Assembly (NCBI RefSeq): GCF_014898055.3
Contig: NW_023601212.1
Span: 53,928,329 to 53,992,328, forward strand
Length of the DNA: 64,000 bases
Direction of reading: 5' to 3'
DNA from: Talpa occidentalis
Taxonomy: Eukaryota; Chordata; Mammalia; Eulipotyphla; Talpidae
Shown here one piece after another: positions 55,090 to 64,000 of this stretch. The notes under the pieces are model-generated. The model searched no databases and was not told the origin of the DNA. It saw only the letters and a program-made list of their open reading frames with translations. Each line of letters opens with the position of its first letter. Within the stretch, counting starts at the first letter, position 1. The position numbers and the translations under genes are program-made.

Positions 55090-56059
55090 ACATACTCTAG
55101 AACATGCACATGAGTGCATACACATGCAAATGATTTGGGGGAGAGCTGAAAGCCTTCCAGAAAGATCCAGCAGGGGTGGGGGTAGGAAGAGGCAGAGGCA
55201 CACCAAATCCTAACAACCTGAAAATTGAAAGAAGCTGTGTTTCAGACCATGACATCATCTCTCCCCTCATAAAGTACCCAGTGGGGCATTCCCTGGTCAT
55301 AACAAAGGAATGGTGAAAATGAACTGCACGTCACAGCTAAATTGCTTTCTCTTGTTGTTTCATCACAAATACGAGATTTTGAGCTATAGGTGGGCTTTTC
55401 TCCAGGTTTGCTTCAGAATTTCACTTCCATTTATGACAATAACTCGCAAGGGAAGGTTTCCAAGCTTCTAACAAGTGACCTATAACTAAGCCCTCAGAGC
55501 ACAGTTCTCGAGGAAGTCACTCCCTATAGCCCTCAGGGTGGAGGGCTGCTTCCCGTTTCACACATCACACTGCTACAAGTCAGTTTTTTCTTACAAATCA
55601 GTCTCTATTGCTTACTCATGTTCAGCTTGTGGCCAACTATGACACTCCAGGATTTATTTCCTTCTGTAGTTTTGCCCAGAAGGGTTTAAGCTGTTAGTTT
55701 TTGTGCCAATTCATAGTAGAACAGCCCAGAGGAGCCATAGTAAAAAGCATTTTTAAAAGAGCCTTTTATAGAGAGTCATACCTCCTTATGAGCACAGACT
55801 AAAGAAAGTATAGTATCTGAAAGTCAAGGGTGAAAACAATTCCATTTTTAAAGATCCATAAATGTAACACAAGATCCCCCAGGCCCTGCCAGCCTGAGAC
55901 AGAAGAACAAGAACCCACGTTGGGCTGCTCTGAGCCACGCTTGCTTAAGCCTCCTGCGACACCACCCAGTCTTTTTGGAGGTCCCCAAGGGCCTCTCAAG
56001 GTCTCCAGAGGACAGAGGTCAGAAGCTGAGACAGACAGGGATTCCACAAGCAACTGGAA
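55090..56059. other. Unrecognised sequence
   Basis: No gene or repeat assignable. Confidence 0.4.
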
Positions 56060-56225
56060 ACACAAGCCACAGTTTCCTCACCTGAAAACTGCAAAATGTA
56101 GAAAATGGGCGTGAGTCTTACCTCAAGGTATTGCTCTAAGGATCTAATAATCCTAGTAAGACCTGAGGATATAAAGATGAAATGCTTCTAAAGGCCTGAA
56201 GCTCATACCTGGCACTGAGGAAGGG
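56060..56225 (+). repeat. MIR fragment
   Basis: CACAGTTTCCTCACCTGAAA, GTCTTACCTCAAGGTATTGC, TAAGGATCTAATAATCCTAG and ACCTGGCACTGAGGAAGGGC match sense MIR. Confidence 0.75.
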
Positions 56226-56834
56226 CTCAAGGAAGGACACCCACTGCCCTCACAGCATTCTCATCAATACTCACTCCTGCTCCCCACAATCACTCTCTGC
56301 TCCCCCCGGACTGAGGCGTGCTTCCCATGTCACCTCAGATCCACAGTTCCTAAGACTGCATGCAGTCTTCATGCGAGTGGACTCCCAGCATCTGCCACAG
56401 ACATGCCCAGGCACGTCTCCCTCACCCTGTGCCTCACACGGGGCTGCTGCCAAACACAGGCAGGAACTCAGGGACACACAAGCAGAAGTCCCCCAGTAGC
56501 AATCCTGGTGCTCCCAGTCCCCTGCCGAAGGAGTGCCCACACCCCAGCTCCTAGGCCACGACACCAAGGCTCTAAAGAACCAGGCTCTTGACAAGGCAGG
56601 CAAACAAGCCTGAGCTTTCATGAGTCTCTGAAATTGTCAGTGGGTCTTCAAAGAGGTGAATGGGACAGCATAGAAACCATCTACGATAAAATCAGGCAAA
56701 TGAGAGGAAATAGTTGGGGCACAAGAACACTTGGGGTGAAGACAGCAAAATGAAAGCTAATACAACTTCTCCCATTTCCTCCCCCACCAAAGCCCAGCAT
56801 TGTCAATACATAGCCAGAAAACACTTGAGGCAGC

Positions 56835-56930
56835 ATTCCCAAGGCTGAGACTTAAATGCCAGCTCTGTCACACATACAATGACCTTTGACAAGTCTCTCA
56901 TCTTCCGGGGGAACCACCATTTTCTCATTT
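56835..56930 (+). repeat. MIR fragment interrupted by a SINE
   Basis: CTTAAATGCCAGCTCTGTCA, AATGACCTTTGACAAGTCTC and CACCATTTTCTCATTTAAAA resemble sense MIR. The SINE at 56944 interrupts what would be its 3' part. Confidence 0.6.
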
Positions 56931-57236
56931 AAAACCAAGAGAGGGCCTCCCTGGTGGCGCAGTGGTTGAGCGCTGGGTTGTGAAGCTGCCCACAGCCTCT
57001 GACGTGCCAGTTCGATCCCCGGCCACAGGGCGAGGGTCCCACATGCACGCAGACCTCCCCTGGCTCCCGCTGCTCCCCTCAGCAGTGTACTTCGTCACTC
57101 TGCCTGTTCTGCTCCCCGCTCTGGCTCTGGTGAATTCTCTCACCCTCCCATGCCTCTGACTGCACCCAGTGCTTGTATAAATAAATAAATAAATAAACCT
57201 TTAAAATAAATAAATAAATAAATAAAACCAAGAGAG
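56931..57236 (+). mobile_element. Young tRNA-SINE, near consensus
   Basis: Sense copy (56944-57223) with perfect 13-bp duplications AAAACCAAGAGAG (56931-56943, 57224-57236). A-box region GGTGGCGCAGTGGTTGAGCG, B-box AGTTCGATCCCCGG, body CGTCACTCTGCCTGTTCTGC, tail of AAAT repeats. A good reference copy for the younger subfamily. Confidence 0.97.
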
Positions 57237-57380
57237 CTGCCCAAATTGCATGTCCATCTGTGAGGAGGAGTCATTGCCATCACCATCCCCTCAGCTACAT
57301 GCACTGGACTCAGACTTGTCACCCCTAAGCATCTGCTATATGCTGGGAGATGTTGGACCTGGGAAATGGGAGGTCAAACA

Positions 57381-57928
57381 TGACACCCCAAAATATGCCA
57401 GTTTGGTGTCAGGATGATTATGAGCTAAAGGCAACTGAGAAGCAGATGCAAAAAAAAAAAAAGTTCTCTGCCCTCTCTCCCTCTTTGCCTAAAAGCAGAA
57501 CATAAACTTGCAAATAGAGGAGGGAATGTCTCATCTCCCTGCTTCACACTGAGGAAGATCAGAGGTGAATCACCAGAGACCGTTATAGAGCCTTGGCAGC
57601 CCAGAACAGGCACCAGAGAAACCTATTTCCCTAACCTTACTAAGGAGCCCCAGTTCCCCACAGTTTGCTGCCCTTGAAGCTTCCAAACCTTTTCCTTTGA
57701 CTTGTCACTTTTCTACAAATTTGTTATCCTTTTGTTAAAATGCTGGATAGTAAATGCAAGTTCTCCCCACCCTTTGGGGTTACTCCTTGCTCCCATGAAT
57801 TTGTATGTTGTGCAATAAACTTATTGTTTGCTTTTCTCTTGTTAACTGTCTTTTGTCAGTGTAATTTACAGGGTCCCAGTCAATACCCAAGGTGGGCAGA
57901 GGAAAAAGAACAGTGTTCCTCCCTTTCA
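57381..57928 (+). mobile_element. Solo LTR, class I ERV type
   Basis: Starts TGACACCCCAAAATATGCCA and carries AATAAACTTATTGTTTGCTT, CTTGTTAACTGTCTTTTGTC and TTACAGGGTCCCAGTCAATA with GGGCAGAGGAAAAAGA, the U5 pattern of class I (gammaretrovirus-like) mammalian LTRs. The end is placed at CTCCCTTTCA; no clear target duplication was found and no internal sequence follows. Confidence 0.75.
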
Positions 57929-58285
57929 GGAGCCAAGGCCAGCATAGGTCCAGAAGTCTCATCCTGCCAGGCGAAGGGGGTGAGGCATCATGATTTCCAT
58001 TTCTGAGAACAGTTCCCACTCGTCTCTTAACCTACTGCCCCAACAAGGACATCCTGATTACCCCCAACTTGGGTTATGGGTGCCACCATTGCTGTCCTGC
58101 CTCCGTACCCTCCAACTCTTAGTCCCTGAGGAGTGGTGACTTCAGTTTAGCCCCCATTCATCTGACACTAGACACAGGCTTATTGGTTGGGGAGAAAAAT
58201 GAATCGGTCTTGTTTATATTACAATTTGCTTTTTTCCAGAGCTCTGCCTTCTCACTAATGATTGGGGTTAACCCAATTATTAATG
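57929..58285. other. Unrecognised sequence
   Basis: Nothing assignable. Confidence 0.4.
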
Positions 58286-58434
58286 CATGTGGAATTTTTT
58301 TTGTTTGTTTTGGTTTCTTTTTGGTGGGACCCTCGATGGAGGCCAGGGAACGAATCAGCGCTGCAGAGGCTGCGGGCAGCCTGGCAGCTCAGCTCTCAAC
58401 CGCTGCGCCACCAGGGGAGGCCCACATGTGGAAT
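58286..58434 (-). mobile_element. Body-less SINE: tRNA head plus A-rich tail
   Basis: Duplication CATGTGGAAT at 58286-58295 and 58425-58434. Between them is only the SINE head (about 58335-58424, right end CGCTGCGCCACCAGGGGAGG) joined to an A-rich tail. The normal SINE body with the GCTGCTCCCCTCAGCAGTGT box is absent. A tail joined directly to the head and intact duplications argue that a short RNA was inserted. Confidence 0.88.
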
Positions 58435-58587
58435 GTTTGAGATGAAAACAGAGTTGGTAAAATTGAGGAACAGCAGTGAATAGCCATCATGGCTGCTCCA
58501 GGCCCCTCTGGTGCAGAGGTAAAGCCAGCAAAGTATACTGTTTCCTCCCTCCTCTTCAGGCAGGGTCAATGCCATGCCTCGTGAGAC

Positions 58588-58722
58588 AAAACACACACAG
58601 ACACACACTCACACACCACACGCACATATACACATACACATAGCCATATACACACTGACACACATACATATACATACCACACACACATATGCATAACACA
58701 TATAATCACACACACACACATA
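58588..58722. repeat. Degenerate CA/CATA simple repeat
   Basis: ACACACACAGACACACACTC and CATATACACATACACATAGC variants extend over about 130 bp. Confidence 0.9.
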
Positions 58723-59519
58723 CCACCATGTTCCCCTGCTGCTGCTGCTGGTATCCAGGAAGGACTCTCTCTCCAGCAAGGCCTGTGACTGCTGAAGGAT
58801 GGACAAACTGTTCCCTGGGGAAAACCAGAGTAGACCCAACTGGGGCCCATGAAGGACTCAGCAGCAGGAAGGCCCCTCCAGGGAAATTCTTCTTCTGTAA
58901 CATCCCTGAAGGTTTGAGGGACTCATGTCTGAGCAGGGGTGGCTGACTGTCACCTTGACCATCAGGATCAGCTGGTGACTGGGCTCCGCAACTCCCAGGC
59001 TACCAAAGGTTCTGGTGCCCCCAGGAGGCACAAACTGTAAAGCCAAGAACCCCAGTCAATTAGCTCAGTGCCTCAGGGAAGGATGAAGAAGCTCAAGGTT
59101 CAAGATGCTCTTAGGATTGATGATCAGGGAGTCCCCTGTATTCACTATGACCTCCTGGAAGGCCAGCAAACAACTGACCCACGTCATGTTCTAAATCAAA
59201 TCTCCTTCCTGTCCCCTCCCCCCACCCAAAAGCACCTCTTCTCTGTGACTTCCCCATTTCTACAAATAACCCCACCATCCTCCCAGCCAACGAGTCAATC
59301 ATTTTTCATTCCTTCAGGGGCCCCAACTCTGAGGCTAGCTCACCCCTTCCCCCACCATGTCTGTGTAGAAACAGCCTCCTCAGGCTAGCTGGAGCATCCG
59401 TCTCTATCTCTGGCCTCCCCCTCCCCCACCACTGCTATGACCTTCTCTACCTTGGCCCCTCCTTCTGTCTCTTCCTCTTCATGTGTCCCCTCAGACCACT
59501 GCTAGGACAACCTTGATAT
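58723..59519. other. Unrecognised sequence
   Basis: No gene or repeat assignable; pyrimidine-rich around 59200-59480. Confidence 0.4.
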
Positions 59520-59850
59520 GAAGATTGCCCTCACTGACCCAAATTCTCATCAGGCCCCAACCCCCTACTGAAGAAAATTCAACTTGCCACAGAAGTATTA
59601 AATCTCCACAAAAATGCTCCAACTTCTCCCCCTCGCTAGATTTCCTTCCAAATGGCTCTCCATGTTCTGAACTCAGCCCAGATCCCCACATGGGCCCTGT
59701 GCTTCTGCGCCTGCTACTTTTCCCATCACCCTTCCAAATGCCAAAACCCTGCTCACTCAGGGCCATTCTGAAATCTTCTCCACAAAGTCCTTCCTGACCC
59801 TTCCCCAGAGACCAGGCCCCTCTTCCATGAATTCTCAGCAGGCTCAGGGC
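59520..59850 (+). repeat. Probable L2 fragment
   Basis: AGGGCCATTCTGAAATCTTC and TCCACAAAGTCCTTCCTGAC with CCTTCCCCAGAGACC resemble the L2 motif CTCCTCCGTGAAGCCTTCCC. Poorly bounded. Confidence 0.45.
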
Positions 59851-62214
59851 AGTGAGGCGCTCTGAGGAGTGCTTTGTCTTTCCCTGCCCACTGTGTAAAC
59901 AGCAGCTTTTCTAGCTGTGTGATGATCAGAGAGTCCTGTAGCCTCCCTGAGCCATGGTTTTTCCTCACCTCCAGGATAAACTACAACACCTGTAGTCCCA
60001 GACCCAGCACTTCACAAGTATCGCCTGACTAAGCCGACTGTTCCTTCTTTGGGAGGCACAGTTGTGGCCCTGCCTGCAGATACCTGGGAATCAATATCTC
60101 CCACAGAGACCTGCTCCTTCCAGCTGTCCATCAGCTATATACTGTGACCTTCTTGCTGGTGGGTTTCCAAGCTACAGCCTGACCTTCCTTTAGGCACACG
60201 ATCTCTTGGCTGTGATCACTTCCTCCATTCACCCTCTGGGCTCATCACCACTCCTCACTGGGGCCACGGGAGTGCGGCAGGGCTGGCTCCATGACATTCA
60301 CTTTGGGGTATCCCCCACCAGAGCTGCAAAGTGCTTCCAGAGCCACCGACCTGTCATCCTCTAATGACTTTCAATGGGGGAGAAAAAAACATTGCACACT
60401 GGCTGATGCTAAATGGACCTGTTTGCACTAAATTAATCATACTAGGCTTTATCGCCACCCAATGTGCCCTCCCAGTGCCTCGGTCATGAAAACAGTTCAG
60501 GGCAAATTTCCCACTTCAAGCAAGGTAATGGTGATTTCCAGATGGGACTAGAAGACAAATGCTGATAAGGCCTTACACAGATAACAGATTCTAGAAGAGA
60601 AAAGGGTGAATGCACTTCAGGGCCAGAGTCCTGGGAGGGGACCTGGAAGAAACCCAGGAGGGGAGGGAAGCTTCCTTCTGATAGGGCGCCAGGAACAGAA
60701 TCTGATGGGAAAAGTGCCAGACCAAGGATGCTTCCAACCCAAGGCGAATTTAAGTTGTCCCCAACGTAGCAGATGCGCCTTTCTCTCTGTGCGTCATTAA
60801 TTCACTGACTATAAAACATGAGCCCAAAGGAAGACCAGAGAAATGCAAAGCAGCACACTCATCATTGTTATTTCTGAGTCTGTTTTACTCACCAGGTATT
60901 GCCTGGAGGTCTGCTTGGAGGAGGAGGGATACTCTGCCACCTGGCAGAGGGACAGCTCCCTCAAACTACTGTAGATTCCCAAATGTGAAATTCTTTAAAG
61001 TCACTTCCCTAATGGCCTGAAGGAATGCACACTTTTACTCCCCAAGAGACCCAATCAAAGGCCATGTTTGTCAACACAACGCTTCTCCCTTCTCCCGCCC
61101 CCTAGAAACCAACCTCGAATTCCTTTCCAAAAGTGTGTGGAGGGTGGCAGTTCTGACTGGGACCCAATCTTCACAGCCACAGGGGAGGGCTGGCCAGCCC
61201 CCAGGCCGCCCTAACCAGAAACCCAACCTGCTTATCTCCATCACCTTCTCCCTCCACCTTCAGCCCCACCAGGGAAGGGCCCCCAGCTCACTTCCTCTTT
61301 CCTACAACAAAAATCAGCAACAACCTCACACATCGGACATGGTGATATTTCTCATGTCTTGCCTCACTGCTGGACGGCATCCTTTTCTGCCTGCATTTAG
61401 TCCTTCCTTAACACTTAAGTGGTGAGGAAGCTTTCTCTTTCTGGCTTTCTCCTCCCCTTTCAGCTTATCTACAAAGGTCTCCAGAGCACCCACTCCCTCT
61501 GGGCTTTCTCCCACCCCATTCACACCTCTATCTCCCTCCCCATCTCCCTCGGTCCCTTCTTCCCAGAGTCCAAACCTGCAAAGCCCTCCACCTCATTCCT
61601 CGGCCTATGTCTCTCTCTTTCAAGCTCCTCCTTCTCAGTTGGGAAGAAAGCTTATTAGAGAAACCTCTCTCCTCCCCCTTTATGCCACCCCCCCCCCAAC
61701 TCTCTCCAGGCACACAAAAGGGGATAGAGGCACCAGATGGCCCAGTACTAGCAGAGGGGCTCGGGGAGACTGCCACCCCACAGAGGCCCCTGCTGGGCCT
61801 TCGAGCTTGGCCAAGCTGCTGCCCCGCTCAGCCGCCCAGCTGGCAGAGGAGCAGGGCACAGAGCCAGCCTCGTCAGCACCAGGGCGGGCTCCCCCTGGCC
61901 AGCCCCTCCCCTCCAGGGCCAGTTCAGGCAGGGGGCACACTCACCAGCTGAAAAGCAGAAAGTGTTACCACATGTCCAGACCTAAAGCCTCAGGAACCAG
62001 GACCCAGAGGCCTCTAGGGATACAGGTTTCCCCAGGGGGAGGATAATAGTGTCTCCCAGCCCGCTAGCAGGCTGTGCCAAAGAGGGCCCCAGCAATGGGT
62101 GAAGGTACCAAAGGTGGGGCCTGAGCAATAGGAAAGGGCTATAGAGCAGCTAACTGGGCCCCAACTCCCCTCCTCACAATACAGGGTTAGCAATGTGGCG
62201 GGTGTGTTCACGGT
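59851..62214. other. Mostly unique intergenic sequence
   Basis: No assignable repeat. AT-rich TTAATCATACTAGGCTTTAT near 60430 is enhancer-like but unsupported. Frames near 61607-62046 are open in several phases because of high GC. Confidence 0.4.
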
Positions 62215-62365
62215 TACCATTTAATAGTGGTTAGTGGAGCCAGGCATTATGCTAATTCATTTACTACAATAGCTCTAATCTTTCCACCATCCCACAGGGT
62301 AAGAGTCTGGATCCCCATTTTACTGACAAGGAGACTGACAATCAGAGGAATGGCTCCCCTCACAC
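62215..62365 (-). repeat. MIR fragment
   Basis: AGCCAGGCATTATGCTAATT, CATTTACTACAATAGCTCTA, CCATCCCACAGGGTAAGAGT and CCATTTTACTGACAAGGAGA match antisense MIR. Confidence 0.85.
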
Positions 62366-63614
62366 ATCCTGGCCAGAAAGCCCATTAACACAGATTAATG
62401 TTTCTTTTCCAGGTCAGATTCTGTAAGTCTTGCTAACGTGATGTTCCAAAAGCAGATGTCTATTCTCTTTCTGTTCCAAATGCCCCCCGACCCCAAGGCC
62501 TTCAGGAGAGCCTCAGGGAGCAGAGTGGAAGCCTCCTGTCCCAGCTGACCCTTGCAAGAATCTGAAGGATTTTTTAAAACTCTAGATCCCAGGACCCCTC
62601 CAGGGGCAGCTGGGCTGTCCCGCAGCCTCTCCAGGAGACTCCGAGGAGCGGGGCTGTCTAGCTGGGTGGACACAGGTCCCGTTAGCAGTCACCTGACTTT
62701 GGCAAAAGACACTTCTAGCTCACAGAGTCTCCATTCCCGAGCATAGAGACCACCGAAATAAAGATGTTTACTTCACCAAAGCGTCAGGAGTGTTGTTGTA
62801 CTCCTTGGCGTGGTGCCAGGCATACCATGGGTGCTCATGTATGTCAGCCCCCTTTATTTATTTCCTTTCAGAAACCTGAGGTTCCAAAGTGCAGACTTCA
62901 GAGACCTAAAGCGAAACGGGCACAGCCCGTGAGCACCACCCACGTTACACTGACCTTTGATTTGTGCCTGAATAAAGTCCATCATCCTGCCAGGGTCAGC
63001 CGGCTCCCACAGAGCCACAGCACACGCTTGACAATGAGCCAGAGCGGGACAGGTGATTTCCAAGGGTGGGACCTCTGCTCTTAGAACTTCCATGGAAAAA
63101 GCCTGAAAATAGATGACTCCACCCACAAAAGGTCAAAATCCAGCCTTGCTGAGAGTTTCTGGAAACCTCTCCATCAAACTGTTCCCCACCTTCCTTCCCT
63201 CTTCCACCAAAACGCAGAGCCTCCCTTAGCAGCTGTCCCTCTGGACAGTGACAGGCGCACCCCAGGTCCCAGATCTCCTGTCTGTCCAGCCACTCTCCCC
63301 TGGGTGTCGCCGAGCCCTGCTAAAAACTACTTTGAAAGGCAGTGATTGCACAAAGTGCCCTTCACTGTCAACACTGAGTTAGCTTTGACTTGCCTAAGGG
63401 TGGGCCTATTGCCTGAGGGTAGAAGCCAGGGTGAGAATCTTGCTTTTTCACCCTTTTAATAGAGCAGATGTGGGTTCCGGGAACTCCCTGGAGCCCCACA
63501 CTACCTCTCTAGAGTCCGCTCACCAAACAGCCAGCATGGACGCAACTGAGCCAGCACTTGGGAGCCTTGCTGGACACATCTACCTCTCCGCCTCCCAACC
63601 CCCCACCTCCTGCC
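62366..63614. other. Unrecognised sequence
   Basis: No gene or repeat assignable. Confidence 0.4.
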
Positions 63615-63775
63615 TGAGATTTGGGAGCAGGTGACATTATCCCCCCCTTTGGAGATGAACAACAGTGGACGGATCATTCATACAAGCTCCGGAAGCTGGT
63701 GGGTGGCGGACTTGGAATTCAATTCCCGGACATCCATGTCCCAGATCAGAGCACTTTCTACTCCATGGTCAGTTA
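63615..63775 (-). repeat. MIR fragment
   Basis: GTGACATTATCCCCCCCTTT, GGAGATGAACAACAGTGGAC and CGGACTTGGAATTCAATTCC then CAGATCAGAGCACTTTCTAC follow antisense MIR to its head. Confidence 0.72.
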
Positions 63776-63824
63776 CTTGCTCAAGGTCTATCTTGAGGTT
63801 ATTTATTTCTCTTTGCTGCTCCCA

Positions 63825-64000
63825 ACCAAACCCACCAGCACTGCTTCTTTCACTATAACACCTCCCAATTGGTCTCTATGTTCCCAAATTTGATCCATGA
63901 AATGAGTTTCCCATAAGGCCACAATGGCTCTTTTCAAGAAGAGATCATGTTACTCCCCTACTGCATGCAAAATACAAGCCAACCCCTTACTGTGGTGTAT
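63825..64000 (+). repeat. L2 fragment running off the window
   Basis: TTTCAAGAAGAGATCATGTT, ACTCCCCTACTGCATGCAAA and ATACAAGCCAACCCCTTACT match the sense L2 text (CAGATCATGTCACTCCTCTG ... AAATCCAAAGTCCTTAC). Confidence 0.6.

Noticed and set aside
58566..58850. Cysteine/valine-rich minus-strand frames
   Set aside because: Translations of the CA/CATA simple repeat.

Overview
This is non-coding, repeat-rich nuclear DNA from a placental mammal. It carries many MIR and L2 relics, several MLT2-like (ERVL-type) LTRs, old and young L1 fragments, and a lineage-specific tRNA-headed SINE present in at least 17 copies. I see no Alu, B1/B2, Bov-tA or Helitron sequence, so primate, mouse-like rodent and ruminant origins look unlikely. 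The SINE (pol III head with A and B boxes, a unique body, and a TAAATAAATCTTTAAAA-type tail) suggests one laurasiatherian lineage. A bat, perhaps Yinpterochiroptera, is my guess, but I cannot prove it from sequence alone. No intact protein-coding gene, tRNA, rRNA or known ncRNA was found; the open reading frames are short and chance-like.

Layout. 0-11 kb: mostly unique sequence with L2/MIR relics, an old antisense L1 (2.65-3.2 kb) and SINEs at 2.4 and 4.4 kb. 11 kb: a 5'-truncated SINE joined to a 65-bp inverted copy of its own flank, the most unusual small structure here. 12-17 kb: a full-length MIR, a young antisense L1 with target-site duplication, two SINEs, a weak candidate exon and a CpG pocket at 17.2-17.4 kb. 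19.6-20.9 kb: a decayed minus-strand coding-like locus (membrane-segment-like piece followed by coiled coil), most like the cTAGE5/MIA2-TANGO1 family. 22-29 kb: LTR relics including a solo LTR with 5-bp duplications (24.87-25.26 kb), a young sense L1, a divergent 120-140 bp direct repeat and two SINEs. 29-34 kb: an AT-rich, TAAT-motif-rich interval resembling a conserved enhancer, and DNA-transposon fossils. 35-39 kb: an AT-rich block of old antisense L1, nested pogo/Tigger-like elements and an MLT2A-like LTR. 42-44 kb: three young SINEs in one orientation. 46.8-48.9 kb: a complete, fairly young, non-autonomous LTR retrotransposon with 395-bp LTRs, a serine-tRNA-type primer site and perfect 5-bp target-site duplications. 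49-64 kb: mostly unremarkable intergenic DNA with MIR/L2, a class I-type LTR (57.4-57.9 kb), simple repeats and two SINEs.

Most of what can be read here is retrotransposition history. The SINEs and young L1s share L1-type target-site duplications, so L1 machinery probably mobilised both. Several insertions show unusual outcomes: flank inversion, extra 3' tails, loss of the SINE body, and exchange of an LTR U3 module. Family names are recalled from memory, and boundaries of ancient repeats are approximate.
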